Source: Paracoccaceae bacterium
Lineage (GTDB): Bacteria; Pseudomonadota; Alphaproteobacteria; Rhodobacterales; Rhodobacteraceae
Length of the DNA: 64,000 bases
Direction: 5' to 3'
NCBI GenBank assembly: GCA_902632125.1
Contig: CACPBQ010000001.1
Span: forward strand, 172,546-236,545
The stretch's first letter is position 1. The number at the start of each line of letters is the position of its first letter. Shown here in pieces: positions 34,751-43,977 of the stretch. Made by a program: the position numbers and the translations under genes. Below the pieces are notes generated by a model. That model did no database searches and was not told the origin of the DNA. It saw only the letters and a list, made by a program, of their open reading frames with translations.

Positions 34751-35092
34751 ATGAAAAAAATGGAATTAAATGCTGGAACTACTCTTTTTAAAAAAGGTGA
34801 CCCAGCTGATGGTTTATATATCGTAGGGAAGGGCTCTGTTGGAATTTATTTTCCTACTAACCACACAATGGAAAAGCCGGATATTGTATTAAAAGCAAAC
34901 GAGATAATTGGTGAGATGGGCGTCATTGATACGGCACCTCGCATGGCAACGGCCAAAGCAATGGAAGAAAGTATTATTATTTTTGTATCAATTAAGGAAT
35001 TTGAAAAAAAATTAGAAAATTCTGATATGATAATTCGTGGCGTCATGGCAATCCTATCCGAACGCCTGCGTGACCTCCAAAAACGACGATAA
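34751..35092 (+). CDS. Stand-alone cyclic-nucleotide-binding domain protein
   Basis: 113 residues forming little more than one cNMP-binding domain. The phosphate-binding cassette IIGEMGVIDTAPRMATAKA keeps the key Glu and Arg, so cAMP/cGMP binding is likely. There is no DNA-binding helix-turn-helix after it (the tail is just LSERLRDLQKRR), so it is not a CRP-type factor. It starts one base after the MBL stop and is followed 15 bases later by the cyclase. It may act as a cAMP-sensing adaptor or allosteric subunit. Confidence 0.88.
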   Translation: MKKMELNAGTTLFKKGDPADGLYIVGKGSVGIYFPTNHTMEKPDIVLKANEIIGEMGVIDTAPRMATAKAMEESIIIFVSIKEFEKKLENSDMIIRGVMAILSERLRDLQKRR

Positions 35093-35106
35093 AGGCATTA
35101 GTTATT

Positions 35107-36396
35107 ATGGATATTGCAGAGATCCTAGACTCAGATTTTTTGCATCGTCTTAGTTTTTTCAATTTCGAAAATGCCATAACTGCAGCTTTTTACGCAGATA
35201 AAAATCTTAATTTGTTAAATGCCAACAAAAATTTCGAAAACTTATTTAGCAAGGGTATTGAAACGAAATCGCAAAATCTTTTGACGCTTTTGGCAAACCT
35301 TGGCGTTGAACAAAAAACTATCACTGATTTTAAAACAACTTTGCATAAAGATGGTAAAGTTTTAATTCCTCAAATCAAAGTCAAACTCAACGATGAAAAT
35401 CGTTACTTTTCATTGCTCTCCACAATGACAAAAAGCTCCATAACGGATAGTTTAAATGGTGTCCAAGGTCAGTTAATCGACCGAACCGCTGAGACGATTT
35501 TAAAAGAAGAAAATGAAAAATTGATGAGCTTAAACAAAGAAGCTTATGACAGTCTAAAAGAAAAAAATACGAAACTGGAAAAAATTTCCAATAGGCTTGC
35601 AAAATATTTATCTCCCCAAATTTATAAAAATATTTTTGAAGCAGAAACTGAGCAGACGAATGACTATAAACGAAAAAAACTGACTGTATTTTTTTCGGAT
35701 ATAAAAGGTTTCACTGATCTTTCAGATTCACTCGACCCTGATCTTCTTGCAGAACTTATAAATGACTACCTTTCTGCAATGACAGAAATTGCATTAAAAT
35801 ATGGTGGAACAATTGATAAATTCATTGGCGATGCCATCTTGATTTTTTTTGGTGACCCTGAAAGTGACGGATTAAAGAACGATGCTTCAAAGTGTCTAAG
35901 TATGGCTATTGCTATGCAAAATAAAGTAGCTGAATTAGATAGACATTGGCGAGAAGATCAGGGAATCACAGAAGGTTTAAAAGTAAGAATGGGCATTTCA
36001 ACTGGCTTTTGTACAGTTGGAAACTTTGGTTCAGTGCAGCGTGTAGATTATACGGTTCTGGGAAGTACAGTAAATTTAGCCTCGCGGTTAGAATCTGTAT
36101 GCCAGCCCAACAAAATATTAGTTGCTCCTGAGACAAAGACACTTTTGGAAAAAGAATTTAAATTTGAGGCTCAAGATACTGTAGAGTTAAAAGGACTAAA
36201 TCTGCCTGTCACTCCATATCAATATTTAGATTTGGAAAAAACAACCCCACCAGAAATACTTGAGGGCGAAGTAGTAGATATAATCGTAAAACAGCCAAGC
36301 GATATAGAAAGAATCTTACATGAGTTAAAATCTCTTCAGAGGGATTATGAAGAAAAGTTATTTCAAACCGTATCGCACAAAAAAAATAAAAAATAA
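35107..36396 (+). CDS. Class III adenylate cyclase with N-terminal sensor and coiled coil
   Basis: 429 residues: a PAS-like N-terminal domain (about 1-130), a coiled coil (about 135-165, EENEKLMSLNKEAYDSLKEK), then a class III catalytic domain (about 190-375). Metal aspartates are in FFSDIKGFTDL and FIGDAILIFFGDP, the purine-specifying Lys and Asp in DKFIGD and VDYTVLG, and the transition-state Asn/Arg in NLASRLES, favouring ATP as substrate. No membrane segments, so cytoplasmic. It ends the MBL-CNBD-cyclase run; an extra helical tail of about 45 residues follows the catalytic domain. Confidence 0.92.
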   Translation: MDIAEILDSDFLHRLSFFNFENAITAAFYADKNLNLLNANKNFENLFSKGIETKSQNLLTLLANLGVEQKTITDFKTTLHKDGKVLIPQIKVKLNDENRYFSLLSTMTKSSITDSLNGVQGQLIDRTAETILKEENEKLMSLNKEAYDSLKEKNTKLEKISNRLAKYLSPQIYKNIFEAETEQTNDYKRKKLTVFFSDIKGFTDLSDSLDPDLLAELINDYLSAMTEIALKYGGTIDKFIGDAILIFFGDPESDGLKNDASKCLSMAIAMQNKVAELDRHWREDQGITEGLKVRMGISTGFCTVGNFGSVQRVDYTVLGSTVNLASRLESVCQPNKILVAPETKTLLEKEFKFEAQDTVELKGLNLPVTPYQYLDLEKTTPPEILEGEVVDIIVKQPSDIERILHELKSLQRDYEEKLFQTVSHKKNKK

Positions 36397-36419
36397 TTTA
36401 TATCTAGATTGAGCAGAGC

Positions 36420-37928
36420 ATGAGCCGTAAGAGAAGAAAGCCCAAAACCGAAACGTCAACAACAAAAATCAATTTAACAAAATTGGTAAATGAGAAAATA
36501 TTTTCCCCAATAGACATCAGTAATGTAAAAAAAATTGCCGATGCTTCGATAAAAATTCTTGCTGAAATAGGGATGTCAGATGCACCAGAAGAATTGTGCG
36601 AGCTTGTTCTAGAACACGGCGGTAAGTTAGAGGGATCCAGATTACTTTACCCTCCAGCGTTAATTAAAAATGCAATAGAAAATCATAAACGGGTTGTACT
36701 TTTGGCTGGCCAAACTATCGAAAATGACCTGCTTGTCGGGGGTAATTCTGTCTATGCGGGAACAGGTGGGGCGGCGCCAAATTTGCAAAAACTTGAAACA
36801 AATGAATATGTTGCATCTAAATTAAAAGACCTGTATGACGCTGCGCGGTTAGCAGATAGCTTAGGTAATATTAGTTTTTTTTCTCGGTCCCTAGTTGCTG
36901 GTGATATTGAAGATCCACTAGAATTCGACCTTTCTACTGCAGCAGCAAGTTTAGCTGGCACTTCGAAACATGTTATGGTGCAAGCCTCACATTGGTCTCA
37001 CGTGGTCGCAATAGCTAATCTATGTTACAAACTTGCAAGAGGTGAAAAGAACTTTAAAGCCAGGCCATTTCTCTCATTACATGTAAATCATGCGGTGCCG
37101 CCACTAAGATTTGATCCAGAGAGTATTAAAGTAATGATGGAAGCTGTAAAACGAGGTATCCCTGTTCACTGTAATGTTTTTGGCCAACTTGGAGCTTCTA
37201 GCCCTGTTACAATTGCTGGCTCTGTTGCTCAAACTTTAGCTGAAAACCTAGCAGGTTTAGTGGCAATACACATACTGGATCCAAACGCTTCAAGTATCGC
37301 AGGACCACGCCCAATGATAACAGATCTAAGAACCGGTGGGATGGCTGGAGGAGCCCCAGAGCAATCAATGGCAACTGCAGCAGCAGTTCAAGTTATGCGT
37401 TTCTGGGGGATACCCTGTTCTGTTATAGCAGGAGCCACAGATAGCAAATTAGTCGATTTTCAATCTGGTTACGAAAAAGCGCTGACGATTAACAGCGCTG
37501 TCCAAACCGGAGCTAATTTGATTACTCAAGCAGCGGGTTCTCAGGCCAGTTTAATGGCAGTTAATTTTGGTGCAATGGTAGCAGACAACGAATTAATTGG
37601 TGTTTTATTCAGGTCAAATATAATCCCCAAAATTAACAATGAAACATTAATGCACGAAAGTATAAAAGAGGTAGTCAACAATGAAGGACATTATCTAGGG
37701 CATCCCGAAACTTACAGGCGAATGAAAAGTGATTTTTATTATCCAAAAATTGCAGATCGTAAATCTATAGAAGAATGGGCAAATAGTGAGCAAATGGATA
37801 TGGGAAAACGAGCAGAGGTTGAGGCTTTAGCAATATTAAAAAATTATTGGCCAAGTCACTTACCAAAGAAAATAGTAGATGAATTAAATAATAGATTTCA
37901 ACTCGACTTAAAAAGGCCTGACCAATGA
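36420..37928 (+). CDS. MttB-family (trimethylamine methyltransferase-like) protein, non-pyrrolysine
   Basis: A 502-residue barrel of the trimethylamine/betaine methyltransferase superfamily (AGTGGAAPNLQ, GPRPMITDLRTGGMAGGAPEQ, ITQAAGSQASLMAVNFGAM). No in-frame TAG is read through, so it is the non-pyrrolysine type, a group that includes glycine betaine and other quaternary-amine demethylases. Such enzymes pass a methyl to a corrinoid protein, but none is adjacent. The start is 24 bases after the cyclase stop. It overlaps the next gene as ATGA, implying a shared pathway with the reductase. Confidence 0.88.
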   Translation: MSRKRRKPKTETSTTKINLTKLVNEKIFSPIDISNVKKIADASIKILAEIGMSDAPEELCELVLEHGGKLEGSRLLYPPALIKNAIENHKRVVLLAGQTIENDLLVGGNSVYAGTGGAAPNLQKLETNEYVASKLKDLYDAARLADSLGNISFFSRSLVAGDIEDPLEFDLSTAAASLAGTSKHVMVQASHWSHVVAIANLCYKLARGEKNFKARPFLSLHVNHAVPPLRFDPESIKVMMEAVKRGIPVHCNVFGQLGASSPVTIAGSVAQTLAENLAGLVAIHILDPNASSIAGPRPMITDLRTGGMAGGAPEQSMATAAAVQVMRFWGIPCSVIAGATDSKLVDFQSGYEKALTINSAVQTGANLITQAAGSQASLMAVNFGAMVADNELIGVLFRSNIIPKINNETLMHESIKEVVNNEGHYLGHPETYRRMKSDFYYPKIADRKSIEEWANSEQMDMGKRAEVEALAILKNYWPSHLPKKIVDELNNRFQLDLKRPDQ

Positions 37929-38854
37929 AAATTGCAGTAATTGGTACTGGTGCGATGGGATCAATCTACGCTGCAAGATTTTCAAGAGCTGGGCATGAAG
38001 TCATTGCAATCGACATTTGGCAGGATCACGTCAATTATATAAATCGAAACGGTCTATTTATTGATGGGCCTGATGGTCAGATTATCGCAAAAAATATAAA
38101 AGCAAGTACAAAGTTTTCAGACTTGAAAGAATGTCATTTCTACATCGTTGCAACCAAAGCTATGAATTTAGAAGAAAGTATCAAAAACCTTAAAGATTGG
38201 ATAAATCTTAACTCACCGATAATTACAATTCAAAATGGACTGGGCGCTGGCGATATAATTTTGAGGCATATGCCAGAAAATAACATTATTTTAGGAGTTG
38301 CTGAAGGCTTTGGAGCAAGTTTACAAAAACCTGGTCACGTTACGCATACAGCAAACAAACAAATAAGGATTGGTTCTATTTCAAAAATATCGAGCGAAAA
38401 AGAACTTAAAAATATAGTTGATGCTTGGCGTTCCGGGGGGTTGAAAACTGAAATATACAAGAATATTGAGCAGTTAATTTGGGAAAAATTACTTTGTAAC
38501 GTAACCCTGTCCGGCCCATGTTCTATTTTTGGCTGCAATGTAAGTGAATTATTCAATAATAAAGAATATTGGAACTTTGCTTTAAATTGTATGCAAGAAG
38601 CATATTCTGTTGGCTTATCGATCGGTGTTCCATTCTCATTTAAAGATCCTGTTGCTTATGTCAGTGATTTTGCGAAAAGGGTTGGTTCCGCCAAACCCTC
38701 AATGTTACAAGATTACGAAAATAAGAAAAAAACAGAAATAGACTTTATTAATGGTGCTATTCCACCTCTTGCAGCAAAGTCCAAAATACCCACACCATTC
38801 AACGATCACGTTTGCAGAATTATTCGTGAGGCAGAAAGAGAAATAAAATCGTGA
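37925..38854 (+). CDS. Ketopantoate reductase-family (PanE/ApbA) oxidoreductase
   Basis: A 309-residue NAD(P)-dependent reductase. It shows the Rossmann motif IGTGAMGSIYAARFSRAGHEV, the mid-domain TIQNGLGAGDIILRH, the catalytic-lysine region EQLIWEKLLCNVTLS and a C-terminal helical ApbA domain. Biosynthetic PanE is usually unlinked to MttB, and here the ATG overlaps the methyltransferase stop (ATGA), so a catabolic 2-oxo/hydroxy acid reduction in the same pathway is likelier than pantothenate synthesis. Substrate unknown. Confidence 0.85.
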   Translation: MKIAVIGTGAMGSIYAARFSRAGHEVIAIDIWQDHVNYINRNGLFIDGPDGQIIAKNIKASTKFSDLKECHFYIVATKAMNLEESIKNLKDWINLNSPIITIQNGLGAGDIILRHMPENNIILGVAEGFGASLQKPGHVTHTANKQIRIGSISKISSEKELKNIVDAWRSGGLKTEIYKNIEQLIWEKLLCNVTLSGPCSIFGCNVSELFNNKEYWNFALNCMQEAYSVGLSIGVPFSFKDPVAYVSDFAKRVGSAKPSMLQDYENKKKTEIDFINGAIPPLAAKSKIPTPFNDHVCRIIREAEREIKS

Positions 38855-38902
38855 TCGGATAAATTTATTTTATTATACATTCAAAGATACTAATCTGATG
38901 TT

Positions 38903-40186
38903 ATGAAATCGAACATTCAAAATTTAGATGGCATACTCGATCAAAGTCTTAAAATAGCTGCCCGGGTCATCGCGATTGTCGCATTCCCCGCGCTGTTAAT
39001 AGTTGGTTATAGAAATTTATTTCTCGATTTTGTACCCTACCACCAAGTATTCTTAACTATCTGTTATGGACTTTTTGTATTTCTAGGGTTCGGCAGAATA
39101 AAATCTAATCAAATCCGTTTTTATTCACTAATATTGATTTTTTTTTCTTTGTTCATTATGGCTGGGCTGAGAAACAGCTCAATCATTTTTGTTGACGTTT
39201 TTCTAATATTAGCATGCGGACTAATGGCTTTTAAATTCAAAGGCCTTATTGTTATCGTCGCAGGCGTTTTAGCCACAGGTTGTCTGTTACTTTTGGTGCC
39301 AGAGACCTTTCTTCCAGATGATGCAATCTATTCAAGCATTATTGGAGTTCATATTTCATGCTTAACACTTTCTTTTGTTCTTATTTTTGCCATTCGTAAT
39401 GTGGTTGACCAGTATCAAAGTTTTTATCTTAAAGAAATTGAACAGAACAAATCTCTTATCGAAAAAAACAAAACTTCCTATGATCTAGTCGCCGAGGCCC
39501 AGGAAAGTTCTGAAGCCGAAAAAACAAAACTAAAAATAGCAGCATATAGCTTGGCTTCACAAATGGATTTAACAAGGGGATTATTGGAGAGAACAGATAA
39601 AAAGACAAATCACTCTCAAGTCGAATACATTCGAGATCGTGTTAATGATGTTTCATTTAATTTGAAAAAAATTAGTGAAACAGGAAATTATATCTCAAAC
39701 GATACAGCGTCTTTGAGGCTTCAAGACCTAACCCACATATTGAAAGAGTTCACACAGGCTTACGAGCTCTTTTCTGATGTTAAAGGTCTGGAAGTACAGG
39801 TAGAAACAAGCTCTGTATCAGAGGTGGAATATGGTATTCCTCTGAGCTCTCTCAAGGTAATGCTGCATCATCTTATTTCATATTGTCAAGACACATATGA
39901 GCCAAAAGAACTTAAGTTAGAGATAAGTGAAGGAAGACAGTCTCAAACAATGAGAGAAGTTCAATTGACAATTTCAGCTTCGACAAAAGTAAATTTAGAA
40001 GAGTTAAAATTGGCACGCTTTAACAAAGTAATGGAAAGTAAAATAAATTTTGAGACCGGTTCACTTCATACTAACCTCATAAAGGCCGTTTTAAGCAGTT
40101 TACCGGGCTCAATAAAAGCGACATTAATTGGGAATAAAGTTAGATTAGATATAACATTTTGGGTTGAGTCAGGCCAAGCCTCTTAG
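38903..40186 (+). CDS. Membrane protein with degenerate histidine-kinase-like C-terminus
   Basis: 427 residues: about six transmembrane segments (25-185), then a coiled-coil linker (about 190-230, KSLIEKNKTSYDLVAEAQES), a DHp-like helical region and a C-terminal ATPase-like part. The usual H-box phospho-His and the N, G1 and G2 ATP-binding boxes are not evident, so it is probably a pseudokinase or sensory scaffold. No response regulator is adjacent. A terminator-poor gap of about 85 bases leads to the next gene. Confidence 0.55.
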   Translation: MKSNIQNLDGILDQSLKIAARVIAIVAFPALLIVGYRNLFLDFVPYHQVFLTICYGLFVFLGFGRIKSNQIRFYSLILIFFSLFIMAGLRNSSIIFVDVFLILACGLMAFKFKGLIVIVAGVLATGCLLLLVPETFLPDDAIYSSIIGVHISCLTLSFVLIFAIRNVVDQYQSFYLKEIEQNKSLIEKNKTSYDLVAEAQESSEAEKTKLKIAAYSLASQMDLTRGLLERTDKKTNHSQVEYIRDRVNDVSFNLKKISETGNYISNDTASLRLQDLTHILKEFTQAYELFSDVKGLEVQVETSSVSEVEYGIPLSSLKVMLHHLISYCQDTYEPKELKLEISEGRQSQTMREVQLTISASTKVNLEELKLARFNKVMESKINFETGSLHTNLIKAVLSSLPGSIKATLIGNKVRLDITFWVESGQAS

Positions 40187-40270
40187 CTACCAAAGAGCCA
40201 ATAAAATTTATTTTTATGCTATAGCGGAAATCTGTGATATTTTTTTCTTACCTAAAAGTGGAGATAAAAT

Positions 40271-40648
40271 ATGCAACAGAAGATGATGCTTTTTACGCCT
40301 ATAGTAGGCGTTATATATGGTCTTTGGTTTTTTCTGGCACCTAATTCGTATTGGTCAGTAATGACAGTACCGCCAGATTTAATTTCAGAACTCGCAAGCA
40401 ATCAATTACAAAATACTGGACTGGCACTGCTAGTGATAGCATATGTTCTTGTCGCAACAAGGAAATACATTAGCTTGGAAAATATTTCAGAATTTATGAT
40501 GATACATGCAATAGGCTGGGCAATATTCGCAGTAGGTGGACTTTATCTTATTTTCAGCAGTGGCGATCCCATAGGAAATAATCCATTTTTTTATCAGGCA
40601 TTGATATTTCTAGTTATCGCAGCAGGATTTTATGCGAAGCGCAGTTAA
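40271..40648 (+). CDS. Small four-helix membrane protein
   Basis: 125 residues with about four hydrophobic segments (FTPIVGVIYGLWFFLAP, GLALLVIAYVLVAT, HAIGWAIFAVGGLYLIF, YQALIFLVIAAGFYAK). Family not recognised. It precedes a bidirectional terminator. No catalytic motif is visible. Confidence 0.7.
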   Translation: MQQKMMLFTPIVGVIYGLWFFLAPNSYWSVMTVPPDLISELASNQLQNTGLALLVIAYVLVATRKYISLENISEFMMIHAIGWAIFAVGGLYLIFSSGDPIGNNPFFYQALIFLVIAAGFYAKRS

Positions 40649-40660
40649 AATTTAAAACTG

Positions 40661-40693
40661 ATCAAAGGGTCCTACAAATTTGGACCCTTTGAT
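40661..40693. terminator. Bidirectional terminator
   Basis: ATCAAAGGGTCC-(9-base loop)-GGACCCTTTGAT is a 12-pair perfect stem between convergent membrane-protein genes. Confidence 0.85.
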
Positions 40694-40701
40694 AAAGTAT
40701 T

Positions 40702-41055
40702 TTAGTAAATAGCTGTTAACTGAACCAGGGCAATAATTACAAAAACGGCTGCAAAAATCAATTTTAGAATAGAGAAAGGTATTCCCGATACACCAGCACC
40801 ATAAGCAGTAGCTTTCATTTTTTCGTCCATATCACTCACTAGGTAACTCATGTTCGTTAACAACCTTATAATTCCGAAAGCTCCAAGAAGTGCAGGCCCA
40901 ATTACCGAAGCTGCAACTACATTCTCTTTTCCAGAAATATCGCCGAAAGTAATCACCGTCATTGTTGTTAACTGACTAATTGTGGTGAGTACCATCACAA
41001 TCATAAAATAGTAAAAAGTACTCGTCTGAATACTTGCTCTCAAAGTTTGATCCAT
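40702..41055 (-). CDS. Small membrane protein, 117 residues
   Basis: About three hydrophobic segments (FYYFMIVMVLTTISQL, VIGPALLGAFGIIRLL, ILKLIFAAVFVIIALVQL) with a short loop containing SDMDEKMKATAYG. No family recognised. A ribosome-site-like GGAGG (GGGAGGAAGAG on the minus strand) precedes the ATG. It stands alone between the terminator and an AT-rich gap. Confidence 0.7.
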   Translation of the reverse strand: MDQTLRASIQTSTFYYFMIVMVLTTISQLTTMTVITFGDISGKENVVAASVIGPALLGAFGIIRLLTNMSYLVSDMDEKMKATAYGAGVSGIPFSILKLIFAAVFVIIALVQLTAIY

Positions 41056-41271
41056 AACTCTTCCTCCCTTTCAATGCTTACAACTATAAAGATTGTGAAA
41101 AATAGATCATAGAAAAAATTAATAAAACGTTAGGTAACCTGCTTAAAACTTTGCAGAAAAAAACTTTAGGTCACTTTTAATAACGCAAATAAAAATAAAT
41201 CTTTTTTTTTGACGCGAGGAAAAACTTGTATTATTTGAATGATTTCTGGAAGAATAGGTGTGGAAGTGGTT

Positions 41272-41679
41272 ATGTGTAAGTTGTTAACATGGATAACTAT
41301 AAGCTTCGCATTGCTGGGTACATCTATTTATGCAGGTGGTGCTGAAGAAGAAAAACTCATGAATACAAATTCTTGTGTGGGTTGTGACCTTAGTAATGCG
41401 TGGTTAGAAAAAGCTGACCTCAAGAAGGCAGATTTCAGCGGCGCAAATCTATATCGCGCAAATTTGGAATATGCAGATTTAAGGGGCGCAAACTTTACTG
41501 GTGCGGACTTAAGCAATGTCAGACTGCGCGGCGCTAATTTAACGAATGCAATTCTTGACAATGCCATTTTACGTTACACTAATTTGGGTGAAGCAAATTT
41601 AAGTGGAGCGAGTCTTAAAGGAACCAAACTGAAAGATGCGAGATTTTACAACACAAAGACAGACGGAATTCGTTTCTGA
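41272..41679 (+). CDS. Secreted pentapeptide-repeat protein
   Basis: A 135-residue protein. The signal peptide MCKLLTWITISFALLGTSIYAGG is followed by about 16 A(D/N)LxX pentapeptides (LKKADFSGANLYRANLEYAD ...) that would form a right-handed quadrilateral beta-helix. The start at ATG 41272 gives a clean signal peptide; the track start 33 bases earlier adds MISGRIGVEVV in front of it. A short Cys pair (SCVGCDL) precedes the repeats, a common motif in such exported proteins. Its role may be structural. Confidence 0.85.
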   Translation: MCKLLTWITISFALLGTSIYAGGAEEEKLMNTNSCVGCDLSNAWLEKADLKKADFSGANLYRANLEYADLRGANFTGADLSNVRLRGANLTNAILDNAILRYTNLGEANLSGASLKGTKLKDARFYNTKTDGIRF

Positions 41680-41699
41680 CCCTATTGAATAATATTTTT

Positions 41700-41933
41700 C
41701 TACCCATCTATCAAAAGAGGTCCCTCTAAAAGCGTCATTTTGCTACCCTTTGCAATCTCCCTAAGTTCTTCCTTCATCAGTGACATTATTTTATCTGCAG
41801 TAGCTTTGTCCTCGAATCTAGACACCGTAAAAACTTCGGATTGGCTGATCGAAAAAACCTCACCTGATATTTGTCCAGCACCCAAATTACGTGGAAACAT
41901 CGTTGTTTCGATGTAAGCAATAATCATTTTCAT
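41700..41933 (-). CDS. Small ABM-like protein of unknown function
   Basis: About 77 residues (MKMIIAYIETTMFPRNLGAG ...). It has alternating strands and helices (EVFTVSRFEDKATADKIMSL) reminiscent of dimeric alpha-beta-barrel (ABM-type) proteins. The track start 45 bases upstream gives an untypical N-terminus, so the internal ATG is preferred. It converges with the pentapeptide gene; function unknown. Confidence 0.5.
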   Translation of the reverse strand: MKMIIAYIETTMFPRNLGAGQISGEVFSISQSEVFTVSRFEDKATADKIMSLMKEELREIAKGSKMTLLEGPLLIDG

Positions 41934-42030
41934 CTGTAATTCAGAAAGCGCTTTCAAATGCACAACTCGACAATACAATTTGTTCTCCAGATTCTTAGTT
42001 ATCGCTTACCTAATATCATTTTTATTTTTA

Positions 42031-43278
42031 CTAAGTTTCCTGTGAGCCTGCTGCAATAAACTCTTGATCGATTTTAGGGAGCGGTTGGTCACTTATTGCA
42101 GCTTCGAATGCCTGAAGCCTTTTATATATTGAAATTAACTCAATGATGGTTGTCCATGATGATACCAAAAATTGAAACGAGGAAGCAACTTGTCCGAATG
42201 CCCTTAAAATCTGATTCATTATACCAAGAGTAATACGCCCTGATACAATTGTTGGTACTAAAAATATATACGCAACAACGTTATCAGCCTGAATATACAT
42301 ATACCTAAAAAGATTAAAGTAAGTATAATGCCAATAAATTCTAAAATAATTTCGGCGAACATTTGAAAAAAGATCGCTCAAAGTTCCAGGATTTGCACTC
42401 TGTTCGTTTTCTTCACCAAGAACTAACTCTTTTCGAAACGCTGCTTCAACCCTTTGATTTTTAAATTCCAATCCTGGCAGCTTAATGCCAGCTAAAATAA
42501 GCACCAAAGTTCCAAAAATAGACCAGACGATGGATAAAGAAACTAAAGGGTAAGGTATGGCTCCAAGTATTGGCAAAGTTTCAACATGAACTGAAAGAGC
42601 AGCTAAAACTGGTAAAAACGCAATCAAAGTCATTATGGAGTCCACAAACGCAACTCCTAAACCTTCCATAATGGCAGCGAACCGCATGGTGTCTTCTTGT
42701 ATACGTTGTGACGCTCCTTCGATGTTACGAACTTGCTTCCATCTATCAACATAATAGTTATTCATAGCAGTACGCCAACGAAATATGTAGTGAGCGGTGA
42801 AAAATCTATTTAGAATTATGAACAAAATGTAAGGGAAAGCTATCGTACAAAATACTAAAAAGTGTCCGTATAGATCGCTCGCCGTAATTCCCCCATCGCC
42901 TGTGAGGGCTGTTTGGATATCGTTGTAAAATGGTCCATACCAAGCATTTATCACTACTGAGACCTGCACTGAAGCATACGATAAATAAATCAGAAGTGCC
43001 GAACCTAAAACCGACCATATTTGCCACTCGTGTGGACTGCGAGAGCGCCAAACAAAAAAGAATACTAGCGCACCAAAAGCAAAAAATGCATCAAACCATA
43101 GAAACTCTGATGTAATAAAATGACCCAGGCCAATAACAGTCTCTGGTTCCGCTAAATCAAAACCAAGAGTTTCTCCGATTGTCTTGCCAAAAGAATACCA
43201 TACTAAGATTAAGAACCCACTCCATATCGCCAATGAAGAAAAAAATAGTTTAGGTTGCGGGAAAAACGACTGAAACAT
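42031..43278 (-). CDS. sbmA: SbmA/BacA-type peptide transporter
   Basis: An inner-membrane, proton-driven importer of peptides (microcins, proline-rich antimicrobial peptides) of about 415 residues. MFQSFFPQPKLFFSSLAIW is the usual start, so ATG 43278 is chosen over the track start. NAWYGPFYNDIQTALT and the ABC-exporter-like membrane domain (YIFRWRTAMNNYYVDRWKQV) are diagnostic. It lacks an ATPase domain. BacA matters in rhizobial symbiosis; here it probably takes up peptides. It stands alone. Confidence 0.92.
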   Translation of the reverse strand: MFQSFFPQPKLFFSSLAIWSGFLILVWYSFGKTIGETLGFDLAEPETVIGLGHFITSEFLWFDAFFAFGALVFFFVWRSRSPHEWQIWSVLGSALLIYLSYASVQVSVVINAWYGPFYNDIQTALTGDGGITASDLYGHFLVFCTIAFPYILFIILNRFFTAHYIFRWRTAMNNYYVDRWKQVRNIEGASQRIQEDTMRFAAIMEGLGVAFVDSIMTLIAFLPVLAALSVHVETLPILGAIPYPLVSLSIVWSIFGTLVLILAGIKLPGLEFKNQRVEAAFRKELVLGEENEQSANPGTLSDLFSNVRRNYFRIYWHYTYFNLFRYMYIQADNVVAYIFLVPTIVSGRITLGIMNQILRAFGQVASSFQFLVSSWTTIIELISIYKRLQAFEAAISDQPLPKIDQEFIAAGSQET

Positions 43279-43395
43279 TTTTAAAATACCTGCTAAGTTA
43301 TTATGCGTAGGTTGAAAAACTCTTATAACTAGTAGATCTAGTGCTATCATAATAATTTCTACTTAAAATGACTAATTGAAGGAAAAGGAACCAAG

Positions 43396-43809
43396 ATGTC
43401 TAACTGGCTCTACCAAATAAGGATAAAAGTTTCTAAAAAGCTTTCGGAAGATTTGCGAGGCGGCAATGATTTAGAGCTAACGAAGGAAATTTTAAAAATT
43501 GCTACTGATAATAATGCGCAACTTGTTTGTACGTTCGACGCCTTTTCAGACTACTGTGATGAGGCCGAGAGAGTGGGTATCGAAAAGTACGAGCTATATC
43601 ACTGGACTAAATCCACGATTGATAATCCTGAAAAGAAAGCCAAGCATTTAAGGTCTTTTGCTTTCTATGAAGGTAACAATCAAGTCTATAGTAAAGAATT
43701 GGCCTGTACGATTGAACAGCGTTTGAAAGAGTTAGAAACCGACAATGATATAGTTGAAATCAATTTGATAGACTCAAATCCAAAAAATAATCCACAGCCA
43801 CCAAAGTGA
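43396..43809 (+). CDS. Hypothetical 137-residue protein
   Basis: Not recognised. A soluble, acidic protein with beta-alpha character (WLYQIRIKVSKKLSEDLRGG ... ELACTIEQRLKELETDND). AAGGAA precedes the ATG. It is divergent from sbmA and lies just before the inverted-repeat region starting at 43841. Confidence 0.65.
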   Translation: MSNWLYQIRIKVSKKLSEDLRGGNDLELTKEILKIATDNNAQLVCTFDAFSDYCDEAERVGIEKYELYHWTKSTIDNPEKKAKHLRSFAFYEGNNQVYSKELACTIEQRLKELETDNDIVEINLIDSNPKNNPQPPK

Positions 43810-43840
43810 CTTGATTAGGCGATTCCATGACTGAAATGAT

Positions 43841-43919
43841 TGTATACTACTGAGCACAAAATTAACCTATTAATTTCATTTAAAAAATTATGTATACTAT
43901 TGTATTTGTTGACTTTTTA
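43841..43919 (+). repeat. Inverted regulatory repeat, left copy
   Basis: This 79-base segment is matched in inverted orientation by 44603-44681. The inner 29 bases are identical (TGTATACTATTGTATTTGTTGACTTTTTA; 30 counting one flanking base), and the outer 18 agree at 15 positions (TGTATACTACTGAGCACA). In both copies two GTATAC boxes are exactly 50 bases apart. It holds a TATACT -10-like hexamer and a TTGACT -35-like hexamer ahead of the gene at 43978. Confidence 0.85.
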
Positions 43920-43977
43920 TTCAGTTCTTTTGTATGACTTTAATCATTATTCGATAAATTTTTTAAAAGAAATTCAA

